Made by a program: the position numbers and the translations under genes
Notes under the pieces: model-generated
The model's input: only the letters and a program-made list of their open reading frames with translations
Told to the model about the DNA's origin: nothing
Database searches by the model: none
Shown: in pieces, positions 51,681-60,481 of the stretch
Layout: every line of letters starts with the position of its first letter
How positions within the stretch are numbered: position 1 is the stretch's first letter
From: Nonomuraea sp. NEAU-A123
GTDB lineage: Bacteria > Actinomycetota > Actinomycetes > Streptosporangiales > Streptosporangiaceae
DNA: 64,000 nt
Assembly (NCBI RefSeq): GCF_018603905.1
Contig: NZ_JAHFZZ010000009.1
Span: 436,200 to 500,199 of the forward strand
Reading direction: 5' to 3'

Positions 51681-53501
51681 TTACTCGACTGTGACGCTCT
51701 TAGCCAAATTGCGTGGCTTATCTACATCGCGGCCGAGTGCCACGGCGGCGTGATACGCCAGCAGTTGCAGCGGGATCGTGAGCAGGATCGGGTCGAGCTC
51801 GATCTCGTTCTTCGGCACCACGATGACGTCGTCGGCCAGCTTGGCGTCGGGTTCGCGGTGGCCCACCATGAGCACCTTTCCGCCGCGGGCGCGAATCTCG
51901 CCGAGCGTGGTGAGGTTCTTGTCGAGCAGTTCGTCGTCGGGGACGATCGCCACCGTCGGCATTTCCGGCCCGATAAGGGCGAGCGGTCCGTGCTTGAGCT
52001 CGCTGGCCGGATAAGCCTCGGCGTGCACGTACGAGATCTCCTTGAGTTTCTGCGCGCCTTCGCGGGCCACGGGATAACCGCGGACCCGGCCGACGAACAT
52101 CATGCTCGGATAATTCGCGTACTTCCGCGCGAGCTCGGCGATCTTGTCGCCCTGGGCCAGGATCTCCTCGATCTGGCCGGGCAGCCTGCGCAGGCCCTCG
52201 CAGACGCGGCGGCCGTCGGCGGGCGAGAGGTCGTGCACCCGGCCGAAGTGCAGCGCGAGCAGCGCGAACGCCAGTGACGTGGAGGTGAACGCCTTGGTCG
52301 AGGCGACCGAGACCTCGGGCCCGGCGTGCAGGTAGACGCCGCCGTCGACCTCGCGGGCGATGGCGCTGCCGACGGCGTTGACGATGCCGATGACCCGGCC
52401 GCCCTTGCGCTTGAGCTCCTGCACGGCCGCGAGCGTGTCGTACGTCTCGCCCGACTGGCTGATCGCCACGTAGAGCGTGTCGGGGTCGACGACCGGGTTG
52501 CGGTAGCGGAACTCGCTGGCGGGCTCGGCGTCGGCCGGGATGCGGGCCAGCTCCTCGATGAGCTGCGCACCGATCTGGCCGGAGTAGTAGGCGGAACCGC
52601 AGCCGATGATCTTCACTCGGCGGAAGGAGCGGGTCTCGCGGGCGTCCATGTTCAGGCCGCCCAGGTGGGCGATGTGGAAGCGCTCGTCGAGGCGGCCGCT
52701 CATGGTGCGCGAGACTGTGTCGGGCTGCTCGGAGATCTCCTTGAGCAGGTAGTGCTCGTAGCCGCCCGTGTCGTAGTGCCCGGCGTCCCAGTCGACGGTC
52801 AGCGGCTCCTTGGCGGTCTCGCGCGCGTCGCTTGCGAAGGTGTGGAACCCGTCGGCCTTGAGCACGGCCAGCTCGCCGTCCTCCAGGTGCACGACCTGGC
52901 GGGTGTAGCGGACGAGCGCGGCCACGTCGGAGGCGGCGAACATCTCCTTCTCGCCGATGCCGAGCACGATCGGGCTGCCGTTGCGGGCCACCACCACCTC
53001 GCCGGGCCGCTCGCTGTCGACCACCGCGATGCCGTACGTGCCGACGATGCTCTTGAGCGCCTTCCTGACGGCCTCCTCCAGCGTGTCGGTCTCCTCGGCG
53101 GTACGGGCGATCAGGTGCGCGAGCACCTCGGTGTCGGTCTCGGAGACGAACACCGCCCCGTCGGCGGTCAGCTTGGCGCGCAGCTCGTTGGCGTTCTCGA
53201 TGATGCCGTTGTGCACGACCGCGATCCGCTCGTCGGTCGACAGGTGCGGGTGCGCGTTGACGTCACTGGGCACGCCGTGGGTGGCCCACCGCGTATGGCC
53301 GATGCCGAGACCGCCCTTGAACCTCGGGGGTACGACCTTCGCCAGGTCGGCGACCCTGCCCTTGACCTTGCGTACCTTGAGCCCCTTGTTGGACACGACG
53401 ACGCCGGCCGAGTCGTAGCCTCGGTACTCCAACCGTTGCAGGCCCTCCAGCAGGATAGGCGCCGCGTCCTTCGAACCGACATAAGCCACGATTCCGCACA
53501 T
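51681..53501 (-). CDS. glmS: Glutamine-fructose-6-phosphate aminotransferase (isomerising)
   Basis: 606 residues. Class II glutamine amidotransferase domain beginning MCGIVAYVG, with the N-terminal nucleophile Cys2 and LEYRGYDSAG; then two SIS domains (CGSAYYSGQIGAQLIEELAR, SQSGETYDTLAAVQEL, EVSVASTKAFTS) and the C-terminal PRNLAKSVTVE. It makes glucosamine-6-phosphate for cell-wall synthesis. GAGGAGAG before ATG 53501. No glmS ribozyme is seen upstream. Confidence 0.97.
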   Translation of the reverse strand: MCGIVAYVGSKDAAPILLEGLQRLEYRGYDSAGVVVSNKGLKVRKVKGRVADLAKVVPPRFKGGLGIGHTRWATHGVPSDVNAHPHLSTDERIAVVHNGIIENANELRAKLTADGAVFVSETDTEVLAHLIARTAEETDTLEEAVRKALKSIVGTYGIAVVDSERPGEVVVARNGSPIVLGIGEKEMFAASDVAALVRYTRQVVHLEDGELAVLKADGFHTFASDARETAKEPLTVDWDAGHYDTGGYEHYLLKEISEQPDTVSRTMSGRLDERFHIAHLGGLNMDARETRSFRRVKIIGCGSAYYSGQIGAQLIEELARIPADAEPASEFRYRNPVVDPDTLYVAISQSGETYDTLAAVQELKRKGGRVIGIVNAVGSAIAREVDGGVYLHAGPEVSVASTKAFTSTSLAFALLALHFGRVHDLSPADGRRVCEGLRRLPGQIEEILAQGDKIAELARKYANYPSMMFVGRVRGYPVAREGAQKLKEISYVHAEAYPASELKHGPLALIGPEMPTVAIVPDDELLDKNLTTLGEIRARGGKVLMVGHREPDAKLADDVIVVPKNEIELDPILLTIPLQLLAYHAAVALGRDVDKPRNLAKSVTVE

Positions 53502-53553
53502 CCGACGCTCTCCTCTGTCCGCTGATACTAGCTTTTCTGCTGTTTTGTACGTT

Positions 53554-53862
53554 TTATCCGTACACGATCCGGCGCAGTTGCCGGAGCGACAGCTCCGGCG
53601 GTGCCACCCGGCGCCCGCGCAGCTCCGCGGCGACCCGGGGGAAGATCTCGTCGTTGGTGAGGCCGCGGGACTTCAGCTCGCCGTGCCGCCGCCGGACGAA
53701 CTCCTCGACCGGCTCGGAGAAGTACGACAGCACGTCGGCGACCACGCGCGCCGCCTCACCGGGACCGAGACCGCTGGTCCTGACGAGATGGGCGACGAGG
53801 TCTTCGAAGGGATGCCGTGCCGGGGACACAGACGAGGACACTACGCAGCCGGGATACGACAT
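53554..53862 (-). CDS. Conserved hypothetical protein upstream of glmS
   Basis: 102 residues, mostly helical (FEDLVAHLVRTSGLGPGEAA, FVRRRHGELKSRGLTNDEIF, LRQLRRIVYG). I recall similar unassigned proteins in other actinomycetes. It is 52 bp upstream of glmS in the same direction, so co-transcription is possible. Its start codon lies 4 bp after a perfect 28-bp palindrome that contains the ribosome site, so translation may be controlled by RNA folding or by a bound regulator. Confidence 0.7.
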   Translation of the reverse strand: MSYPGCVVSSSVSPARHPFEDLVAHLVRTSGLGPGEAARVVADVLSYFSEPVEEFVRRRHGELKSRGLTNDEIFPRVAAELRGRRVAPPELSLRQLRRIVYG

Positions 53863-53866
53863 GCCA

Positions 53867-53894
53867 ATATCCTGCCCGAAATCGGGCAGGATAT
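53867..53894. promoter_or_regulatory. Perfect 28-bp palindrome over the ribosome site
   Basis: Arms ATATCCTGCCCGA (53867-53879) and TCGGGCAGGATAT (53882-53894) are exact inverted copies with AA between. It begins 4 bp after the ABC permease stop and ends 4 bp before the ATG of the next gene. On the transcript it buries the AGGA ribosome site. It may also end the ABC operon; no T run follows, so an operator or translational switch is more likely. Confidence 0.75.
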
Positions 53895-53898
53895 GCTC

Positions 53899-54639
53899 TT
53901 ACCGCATGACCGAACGGCCCCATCCTCGGCCCAGGCGCCGGCAGGCGAAGGCTCCGGCCGCCGCGCCGAGGGCGACGAGCACGGCCGCGGGGCCCGCCGT
54001 GCCGGACACGTCGCCGCGTACCGCGGCCTGCAGCATGGTCGTCGCCCAGTAGCCCGGTGAGAACGGCGCGATGGCCTGCGCCCACGGCGGCATCAGCGCG
54101 AACGGCACCAGCGCCCCGCCCAGCGCGCTGACCGACAGCGCGCCGATGTTGCAGAGTGTGCTGAGCTCGCCGTGGCTGCGTACCACCGCGGCCAGTGCCG
54201 TACCCACGCCGAGCAGGGCGAAGCACCACGCGGCGACGGCCAGCCCGAGCGGCCATAGCGGCCCCGAGGGCCGCATGCCCACCACGAGGATCCCGTAGCC
54301 GAGCAGGACGACCTGCTGGATGGCCAGGATGGCGAAGACGGGCAGGGTCTTGCCGATGATCAGCTCGGGCACGCGCGCCCTGGTCGCCCTGATCCGGTCC
54401 CAGGTGTGCCAGACGCGCTCGGTCAGCACGGCTATCGCCACGTCGGCCATCGACAGCACCGAGAACATCACCAGCATCCCGGTGACCACCTGCGCGGGCC
54501 GGCCGAGCATCGACTTGAAGACCAGCATGAGCACCATCGGCATCACCAGGTAGCTGACCAGGTGGGCCGGGTCACGCCTGCGGAGCAGCACGTTGTGTCT
54601 GACCAGCACCGCGATGCGGTGGAGCGAGTCACGCGACAT
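53899..54639 (-). CDS. ABC-2 type transporter permease (drug-efflux type)
   Basis: 246 residues with six predicted helices and the ABC-2 loop (ALMPPWAQAIAPFSPGYWAT). N-terminal DPAHLVSYLVMPMVLMLVF fits DrrB-like permeases. Its start overlaps the end of the ATPase gene by 11 bp. Together they form a DrrAB-like exporter, controlled by the divergent TetR protein. Confidence 0.9.
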   Translation of the reverse strand: MSRDSLHRIAVLVRHNVLLRRRDPAHLVSYLVMPMVLMLVFKSMLGRPAQVVTGMLVMFSVLSMADVAIAVLTERVWHTWDRIRATRARVPELIIGKTLPVFAILAIQQVVLLGYGILVVGMRPSGPLWPLGLAVAAWCFALLGVGTALAAVVRSHGELSTLCNIGALSVSALGGALVPFALMPPWAQAIAPFSPGYWATTMLQAAVRGDVSGTAGPAAVLVALGAAAGAFACRRLGRGWGRSVMR

Positions 54640-55435
54640 GGGACAGCTCCTTGTAGAGGTCGTCGAGCGACGGCTGGCGGATGTCGATGGCGCGCACCGG
54701 CCGGTCGAGGCCGCGCAGCAGTTCGGCGAGCGCGGCCGTGGGGTCGGCCGTGGTGACGGCGAGTTCCTCGTCGCCGTCGAGAGTCACCCGCACCTCGCCC
54801 GGCAGGCCCTTGAGCAGCTCTTCGCCGGTGCCTCTGGCGATCACCCGGCCACTCTTGGCGACCGCGATCGTGGCGTCCAGCTCGGACAGTTCGGGCAGGT
54901 AGTGGGTGGCGTAGACGACCGTGGCGCCGTTCTTCGCCCGGCGGCGGACGGCCGCCAGAAGGGCGGCTCGTGTCTCGGGGTCGGCGCCGACCGTCGGCTC
55001 GTCCAGCAGCAGGACGGCGGGGGCGGCGACCAGCGCGGTGGCGGCCTGGGTGCGGCGCTGCTGGCCGCCGGACAGGATGCCCACCCGCCGGTCGAGCTCG
55101 CCCGTCAGCAGCATCTCCTCGGCGATCCGGTCGATGGCCCGCTTGAGCGCCGTACGGCGCAGCCCGGCCAGGCCGCCGAAGAAGCGCAGCGTCTCGCGGA
55201 CGGTGACGCTCGGGTAGAGCGCGAGCTGCTGCGGCGCCACCCCCATCTGACCCTTTATCACGATATTTCCGGACTCGGGGCTGATGAGACCCGAGGCGAT
55301 CTCGAAGAAGGTCGTCTTGCCCGCGCCGTTGTGGCCGACCAGGCCCGCGATCTCCCCCGGCACGACTTCCAGGCAGAAGCCGTCCAGCGCGGTCACCTCC
55401 TGGAAGCGCTTGACGAGTCCCGTCGCCTTGAGCAT
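54629..55435 (-). CDS. ABC transporter ATP-binding protein (DrrA type)
   Basis: 268 residues: Walker A GHNGAGKTT, Q-loop MGVAPQQLALYP, signature LSGGQQRR, Walker B VLLLDEPTVGAD, H-loop YATHYLPE, and the C-terminal extension typical of DrrA-like ATPases. ATG 55435 follows AGGTAGGGGAC; a longer frame upstream runs over the divergent promoter and is not coding. First gene of the exporter operon. Confidence 0.93.
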   Translation of the reverse strand: MLKATGLVKRFQEVTALDGFCLEVVPGEIAGLVGHNGAGKTTFFEIASGLISPESGNIVIKGQMGVAPQQLALYPSVTVRETLRFFGGLAGLRRTALKRAIDRIAEEMLLTGELDRRVGILSGGQQRRTQAATALVAAPAVLLLDEPTVGADPETRAALLAAVRRRAKNGATVVYATHYLPELSELDATIAVAKSGRVIARGTGEELLKGLPGEVRVTLDGDEELAVTTADPTAALAELLRGLDRPVRAIDIRQPSLDDLYKELSHVA

Positions 55436-55453
55436 GTCCCCTACCTCTCCCCG

Positions 55454-55484
55454 GTCTACGTTGTAGACTGCTCTACAGCGTAGA
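55454..55484. promoter_or_regulatory. Double TetR operator
   Basis: Two neighbouring palindromes, GTCTAC-GTT-GTAGAC (55454-55468) and TCTAC-AGC-GTAGA (55472-55484), occupy most of the 57-bp region between the ABC operon and the TetR gene. Their shared GTCTAC half-site marks them as binding sites of that regulator. Confidence 0.85.
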
Positions 55485-55492
55485 CTGACACG

Positions 55493-56107
55493 GTGCGGAA
55501 ACTCAAGACCGAACGGCAACCGGAAATTCTCGACGCCGCCCTCGCGATCGCCGACGAGCACGGGCTCGACGCCCTGACCATGCGAGCGGTCGCCGAACGC
55601 ATCGGCGTGACACCCATGGCCATTTACGGATATTTCCGGAATAAGAATGAGTTGCTGGACGGGCTCGTCGGGCGGTTGCTGACGAGCCTCCCGCAGGCTC
55701 TGCCGGGTGAGTCGTGGGATCAGCGGCTCGGCGCGTTCGCCTGGGCCACCAGGCGGCTGGCCCGCGATCATCCCGGCGTCTTCCCGCTGCTGTTCGCCCG
55801 GCCCTCGGTCACGCCGGACGCGGTCGCGGTGGTGGACTTGATCTACCAGGCGCTGATCGACGCGGGCGTGCCCGACGCCGACGTGCCGAGGATCGAGCGC
55901 CTGATCACCACGTTCGTGCTCGGTTTCGCGACGTCCGAGGCCAATGGGCGGTTCTCGGCGTCCGGTGACGGCATCCGGTCACGCCGGGCCCGGGGCGACT
56001 TTCCCGCGCATCAGCGGCTGTTGGCCCATCTCGACTCGCCCGCCGACCTGGACGCCGAATTCGCCGCCGACCTCGCCGACCTCGTCCGTATCATCCGCCC
56101 CGTCTGA
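55493..56107 (+). CDS. TetR-family regulator with TetR_C-like domain
   Basis: 204 residues. N-terminal helix-turn-helix (ILDAALAIADEHGLDALTMR and AVAERIGVTPMAIYGYFRNK) and a ligand domain resembling tetracycline-repressor type C-termini (DQRLGAFAWATRRLARDHPG, FVLGFATSEANGRF). GTG 55493 is the start. It is divergent from the exporter operon with a double operator between, so it should repress efflux until a drug binds. Confidence 0.93.
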   Translation: MRKLKTERQPEILDAALAIADEHGLDALTMRAVAERIGVTPMAIYGYFRNKNELLDGLVGRLLTSLPQALPGESWDQRLGAFAWATRRLARDHPGVFPLLFARPSVTPDAVAVVDLIYQALIDAGVPDADVPRIERLITTFVLGFATSEANGRFSASGDGIRSRRARGDFPAHQRLLAHLDSPADLDAEFAADLADLVRIIRPV

Positions 56108-56170
56108 CACACCCCTATCAGGGAATGGTTACGGTGTGTAGCGTCGCTGTGCCTTTCCGTGGGGGTCGCC

Positions 56171-58567
56171 ATGTTGCTGTGGGTCGTCGTCGGTCTCACC
56201 GCGTCCGCCGTCGCCGTTCCCGGACTGCCGAGCCAAGGCGGTCGGGGGCCTCGGGCTGACGTGGGGCCTCAGGCTGACGTGGGGCAACGGGCTGACGTGA
56301 GACGTCAGGCCGACGTAGGGCATCAGGCCGATGGGGAGCGTCAGGCCGACTTGAGGCGTCAGGATGACTTCGCGGCGGCGGCGCGGGAGTTCAGGGTGCC
56401 GGAGAGCGTGCTGCTGGGCGTGTCGTACCTGGAGTCCCAGTGGGACGCGAACGCCGGGGCGCCCAGCGTGGCCGGAGGTTACGGGCCGATGCATCTCGTG
56501 GAGGCGCCGCTGCGGCTCGCGCAGCGGCTCACCGGGCTGCCGCCCGCACGACTGCGTACCGATCCCGCCGCGAACATCCGGGGCGGCGCCGCCGTCCTCG
56601 CCTCCTACCGGCGACGGCCCAGCGCGAACCCCGCCGACTGGTACGACGCGGTCGCCCGCTACTCGGGCGCACCCGGCCCGCAGGCGGCTCGCGCCTTCGC
56701 CGACGAGGTGTTCGCGGTGATCCGCACCGGAGCCGCCCGCCGCACGGACGACGGGCAGCCGGTACGACTGGCGGCCATCCCCGCCCTCTTCCCACCCGCA
56801 CGCCCCAACCCTCTCCACCCCCACCCTCTCGGTCCCAGCCTTCTCGACCCCCACCCTCTCGGTCCCAGCCTTCTCGACCCCAGCCCGCTCGACCCAGACG
56901 CGAGCCACTCGGCAGCCGACGTAGCGGCCAGCGCTCCAACGTCACCCGACACCGATAGAGATCCCTCAGCTTCCCCCGAAACCGACGCGCACCACCCAGC
57001 GCTGCCCGCTTCCGACCAGACGCAGCCCGCAAGCAACCCGGCGCGGCCCCCGGCGGACGAGACGCAACCCGCAGTCGGCCCAGGGCGGCCCATGACCGAC
57101 CAGACGCAACCCGCAGCCGACTCGGCGCGACCCACGACCGACCAGACACGGCCCACAGCCAGCACAGGGCGAACTACGACCGACCAGACACGGCCCACGA
57201 CCAGCCTGGGGCGATCCACGGCCGACGAGACGCGGCCCACGGCCAGCTCAGGGCGACCCGCCAGTCTGACGCAGTTCTCCTCCCAGGGAGACCCGCTGCC
57301 GCCCCCCGAACCCGACGCGGACCGGCCGGCGGCACGTGACGGCCACGCGAGTTCCCCCACCCCGCCCAGAAACCCGAACATCGAATGCCCCGCCGAGCTG
57401 GCCTGCGAGTGGATGCCCGCCGCCTACAAACGCACCGACAAGGGCGGCTACGGCAACCACGACACCCTGAACCACCCCAGACGCATCGACTACATCGTGA
57501 TCCACGACACCGAGGGCACCTACGCGGGCGTCCCGTCGATGGTGCACGATCCGGAGTACGTGAGCTGGCACTACACGATCCGCTCCAGCGACGGACATGT
57601 CGCCCAGCACGTACGCACAAAGGACATCGCCTGGCACTCCGGCAACTGGGACGTCAACGCCCGCTCCATCGGCATCGAACACGAGGGCTACCTGGCCAAA
57701 GGCGGCACCTGGTACACCGAGGCCATGTACATCGCGTCGGCCAAACTCGTGAAATATCTGGCCGCCAAACACCACATTCCACTCGACCGCGCACACATCC
57801 TCGGCCACGACAACGTACCGGGCTCGAACCCGACAACCGTCTCGTCCATGCACGAGGACCCGGGCCCGTACTGGGACTGGGCACACTACTTCGACCTGCT
57901 GGGCCACCCCCTCAAAGCAGCCAAGAAGGGCACGTCAGTCATCATCCACCCCAACTACGACGCCAATCAGCCGCAATTCACCGGCTGCACCGCCAAATCC
58001 GGCAAGTCCGGCAAGTCCTGTCCCCCGCACGGCGCCTCCACGGTGTGGCTGCGCACGGAGCCCCGTGAAGACGCCCCGCTCGTCGACGACATCGGCAAAC
58101 GCGTCGGCAAGCCCAGCACGTACAGCGTCTACGACCACAGCGCCCGCGCCTCGACCGGCCAGCGATACGCCGTGGCGGGCAGGGCGGGCGACTGGACGGC
58201 CATCTGGTACCTGGGCAGCAAGGCCTGGTTCTACAACCCCGCCTCCGCCCCCACCGCCCTCCCGGCGAGAGGCCCGCTGGTCACTCCGCTCAGGAAGCAC
58301 GTCAAGGTGTACGGCCTCGCCTACCCCGGACAACCCGCGTATCGCCGCAGGGGCGTCACCTACCAGGCCCCGATCCCGCTCAATTACGTCATCCAGCCCG
58401 GCCAGTACTACTCGCTCGGCCTCACGCTGCACGGCACGTACCAAGCGGCGGGCTCCTTCAACCCGGCCGGACACGTCATGGTCAAGGGCAAGGCCCGCTA
58501 CCACCAGATCCAGTTCGGCCACCGGGTCATGTACGTCATGGCCAAGGACGTCCGTGTGACCCACTGA
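56171..58567 (+). CDS. Secreted repeat-rich N-acetylmuramoyl-L-alanine amidase
   Basis: 798 residues. Signal peptide (MLLWVVVGLTASAVAVPG), six hexapeptide repeats of the type QADVGx, a lysozyme-like/SLT-like helical domain (FRVPESVLLGVSYLESQWDA, GGYGPMHLVEAPLR), two 10-residue and six 14-residue low-complexity repeats, then a zinc amidase_2 domain (DYIVIHDTEGTYAG, SWHYTI, DIAWHSGNWDVNARSIGIEH, HEDPGPYWDW) and a C-terminal SH3-like region. It should cleave the lactyl-peptide bond of peptidoglycan in the wall. GTG 56159 is an alternative start. No neighbours share its function. Confidence 0.88.
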   Translation: MLLWVVVGLTASAVAVPGLPSQGGRGPRADVGPQADVGQRADVRRQADVGHQADGERQADLRRQDDFAAAAREFRVPESVLLGVSYLESQWDANAGAPSVAGGYGPMHLVEAPLRLAQRLTGLPPARLRTDPAANIRGGAAVLASYRRRPSANPADWYDAVARYSGAPGPQAARAFADEVFAVIRTGAARRTDDGQPVRLAAIPALFPPARPNPLHPHPLGPSLLDPHPLGPSLLDPSPLDPDASHSAADVAASAPTSPDTDRDPSASPETDAHHPALPASDQTQPASNPARPPADETQPAVGPGRPMTDQTQPAADSARPTTDQTRPTASTGRTTTDQTRPTTSLGRSTADETRPTASSGRPASLTQFSSQGDPLPPPEPDADRPAARDGHASSPTPPRNPNIECPAELACEWMPAAYKRTDKGGYGNHDTLNHPRRIDYIVIHDTEGTYAGVPSMVHDPEYVSWHYTIRSSDGHVAQHVRTKDIAWHSGNWDVNARSIGIEHEGYLAKGGTWYTEAMYIASAKLVKYLAAKHHIPLDRAHILGHDNVPGSNPTTVSSMHEDPGPYWDWAHYFDLLGHPLKAAKKGTSVIIHPNYDANQPQFTGCTAKSGKSGKSCPPHGASTVWLRTEPREDAPLVDDIGKRVGKPSTYSVYDHSARASTGQRYAVAGRAGDWTAIWYLGSKAWFYNPASAPTALPARGPLVTPLRKHVKVYGLAYPGQPAYRRRGVTYQAPIPLNYVIQPGQYYSLGLTLHGTYQAAGSFNPAGHVMVKGKARYHQIQFGHRVMYVMAKDVRVTH
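56821..56880. repeat. Perfect 30-bp tandem repeat (two copies)
   Basis: 56821-56850 is repeated exactly at 56851-56880 and encodes HPLGPSLLDP twice in the amidase linker. A partial third copy (SPLDPD) follows. Confidence 0.9.
57014..57265. repeat. Six 14-residue repeats in the amidase linker
   Basis: Six 42-bp units encode D(Q/E)T(Q/R)P-x4-(A/G)R-x3 in tandem. The units differ in several positions, so they are older than the 30-bp repeat. They probably form an extended wall-spanning linker between the N-terminal domain and the amidase. Confidence 0.85.
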
Positions 58568-58652
58568 ATCTCACCCGCACGCCCGCTCACCGCACACGTG
58601 CACTCTCCGAAGGCGATATGGTTTTCCCGTGGCCGGTCATCGCCGGAAACAC

Positions 58653-58724
58653 GCGGAAGTGGCTCAGTGGTAGAGCATCACCTTGCCAAGGTGAGGGTCG
58701 CGGGTTCGAATCCCGTCTTCCGCT
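58653..58724 (+). tRNA. tRNA-Gly (GCC)
   Basis: Acceptor GCGGAAG/CTTCCGC, anticodon loop TTGCCAA with GCC, T-loop TTCGAAT; discriminator T, no encoded CCA. All arms pair normally. Confidence 0.95.
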
Positions 58725-58746
58725 CGGAGTTTCTCTAACTCGACAA

Positions 58747-58821
58747 GGACGATTAGCTCAGCGGGAGAGCGCTTCCCTGACACGGAAGAGGTCACTGGTT
58801 CAATCCCAGTATCGTCCACCA
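58747..58821 (+). tRNA. tRNA-Val (GAC)
   Basis: Acceptor GGACGAT/ATCGTCC, anticodon loop CTGACAC with GAC, T-loop TTCAATC, discriminator A followed by encoded CCA. It lies 22 bp after tRNA-Gly and is probably co-transcribed with it. Confidence 0.95.
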
Positions 58822-58823
58822 CT

Positions 58824-58857
58824 ACAGCCCCAGCTCATCTGAGCCTGGGGCTGTTGT
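58824..58857. terminator. Terminator after the tRNA pair
   Basis: Exact 10-bp arms ACAGCCCCAG (58824-58833) and CTGGGGCTGT (58845-58854) followed by TGT. It lies 2 bp after tRNA-Val and 12 bp beyond the stop of the convergent APC permease gene, so it may serve both directions. Confidence 0.75.
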
Positions 58858-58869
58858 CATACCGGACAG

Positions 58870-60264
58870 CTATTGCGACTCCAGCACAGAGTGCCGGCGG
58901 CCGTAAGCGAAGTACACGATCAGCCCGAGCACGAACCAGACGACGAACCGCAGCCACGTGACCGGGTCCAGAAAAGTGATCAGCCAGAGGCTGAAGAGCA
59001 CCCCGACAGCCGGCACCACCGGCATTCCCGGTGTCCTGAACGAGCGGGGCAGGTCGGGCTGCCGATAGCGGAGCACGATCACCGCCACGCAGACGACCAC
59101 GAACGCCAGCAGGATCCCGATGTTCGTCAGCTCGGCCGCCTCCCGGATAGGCAGGAACCCGGCGATCGCCGCCGAGGCGGCGCCCACGATCCAGGTGACC
59201 CGCGACGGCACCCGCCGCACCGGGTGCAGCTTGGCGAACCACTGCGGCAGCAGCCCGTCCCGGCTCATCGAGAACCAGACCCGGGTGACGCCGAGCATGA
59301 AGGTGAACATGACCGTGAGGATGCCCACGATCGCCCCCACCGCGATCACGGACGCCAGCCCGGACAGCCCGACCGAGGCGAACGCCGAGGAGAAACCGCT
59401 CTCCGGGTCGATCTGACGGTAGTTCTGCATGCCGGTGAGCACCAGCGTGGCCAGCACGTACAGCACCATGGAGATGGCCAGCGAGTAGATGATCGCCTTC
59501 GGCATGTGCCGCCGCGCGTCCCGCGACTCCTCGGCCGCGGTGCTCATCGCGTCGTAGCCGAACACCGCGAAGAACACGGTGGCGGCCCCGGTGATCGCCC
59601 CGCCGATCCCGAACGGGAAGAAGGGGTGGTAGTTGGCGGTGTTGATGTGGAAGAAGCCGACCACGATCACCAGCAGCACGACGGCGACCTTGATGCTCAC
59701 CACGATCGTCTCGAACCTGGCCGCGGCGCGGATGCCGAGGTTCAGCAGGAAGGCGATGAGCAGGCACAAGAGCACCGCGAACAGGTCCACCACGTGTCCC
59801 GCGCCGGTGCCGGGCGCGCCGAGCATCCACGCGGGCAGCCGGAACCCGAGCTCCTGAACGAGGAAGCCGAAGTAGCCGGAGATGCCGATGGCCACCACCG
59901 CGACGATCGCGGTGTACTCCAGCAGCAGGTCCCAGCCGATGAACCAGCCGACGATCTCCCCCAGGACCGCGTACCCGTAGGTGTAGGCGGACCCCGCCTT
60001 CGGGATCATTCCGGCGAACTCGGCGTACGAGAGCGCCGCGGCGGCGCTGGCGACCCCGGCGATGAGGAACGACACGAGCACGGCCGGTCCGGCGGTCTGG
60101 TTGGCGACCGCGCCGGCCAGGGCGAAGATCCCCGCCCCGATGATGCCGCCCACGCCGATGGCGGTGAGCTGCCACAGACCGAGTGACCTGGACAGTTCGC
60201 CCTCGTGTTCGGTGGCGATCTGTTCCACCGGTTTGCGTCTGAAGACGCCTCGCGAAGTGACCAT
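58870..60264 (-). CDS. APC-superfamily amino acid permease (cationic type)
   Basis: 464 residues, twelve or more membrane helices. Family motifs: LTAIGVGGIIGAGIFALAG (first helix substrate site), KAGSAYTYGYAVLGEI, FGYDAMSTAAEESRD and RVWFSMSRDGLLP. Closest in layout to bacterial cationic amino acid transporters. No catabolic genes are adjacent. The 217-bp gap to the P450 gene (60265-60481) holds only promoters. Confidence 0.92.
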   Translation of the reverse strand: MVTSRGVFRRKPVEQIATEHEGELSRSLGLWQLTAIGVGGIIGAGIFALAGAVANQTAGPAVLVSFLIAGVASAAAALSYAEFAGMIPKAGSAYTYGYAVLGEIVGWFIGWDLLLEYTAIVAVVAIGISGYFGFLVQELGFRLPAWMLGAPGTGAGHVVDLFAVLLCLLIAFLLNLGIRAAARFETIVVSIKVAVVLLVIVVGFFHINTANYHPFFPFGIGGAITGAATVFFAVFGYDAMSTAAEESRDARRHMPKAIIYSLAISMVLYVLATLVLTGMQNYRQIDPESGFSSAFASVGLSGLASVIAVGAIVGILTVMFTFMLGVTRVWFSMSRDGLLPQWFAKLHPVRRVPSRVTWIVGAASAAIAGFLPIREAAELTNIGILLAFVVVCVAVIVLRYRQPDLPRSFRTPGMPVVPAVGVLFSLWLITFLDPVTWLRFVVWFVLGLIVYFAYGRRHSVLESQ

Positions 60265-60481
60265 GACGACTCCAGTGACTGATTGTCAACCCCGTGCGTC
60301 CGGTCTTCCCGCCCAGAGCGTCCCTAAGCCCATGTGAATGCCGCCGGGCCGTACATGGTTGTCGATTCACGTACTGTCCGCGGGCGCTTGGTCAAATGGG
60401 CGCTACGCGGTCTAATGACGGGTGTGAGCTCTCGCGGAGTGGTGCCGCGGAGCTTGGTCGTTGGCGCCTTGTGGAGGAAAG

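Noticed and set aside
53502-53553. glmS ribozyme upstream of glmS
   Set aside because: The gap is too short and AT-rich, and contains none of the conserved ribozyme pairing elements.
56821-57265. CRISPR array
   Set aside because: The repeats are in frame inside the amidase gene, have no unique spacers and encode a regular peptide linker.
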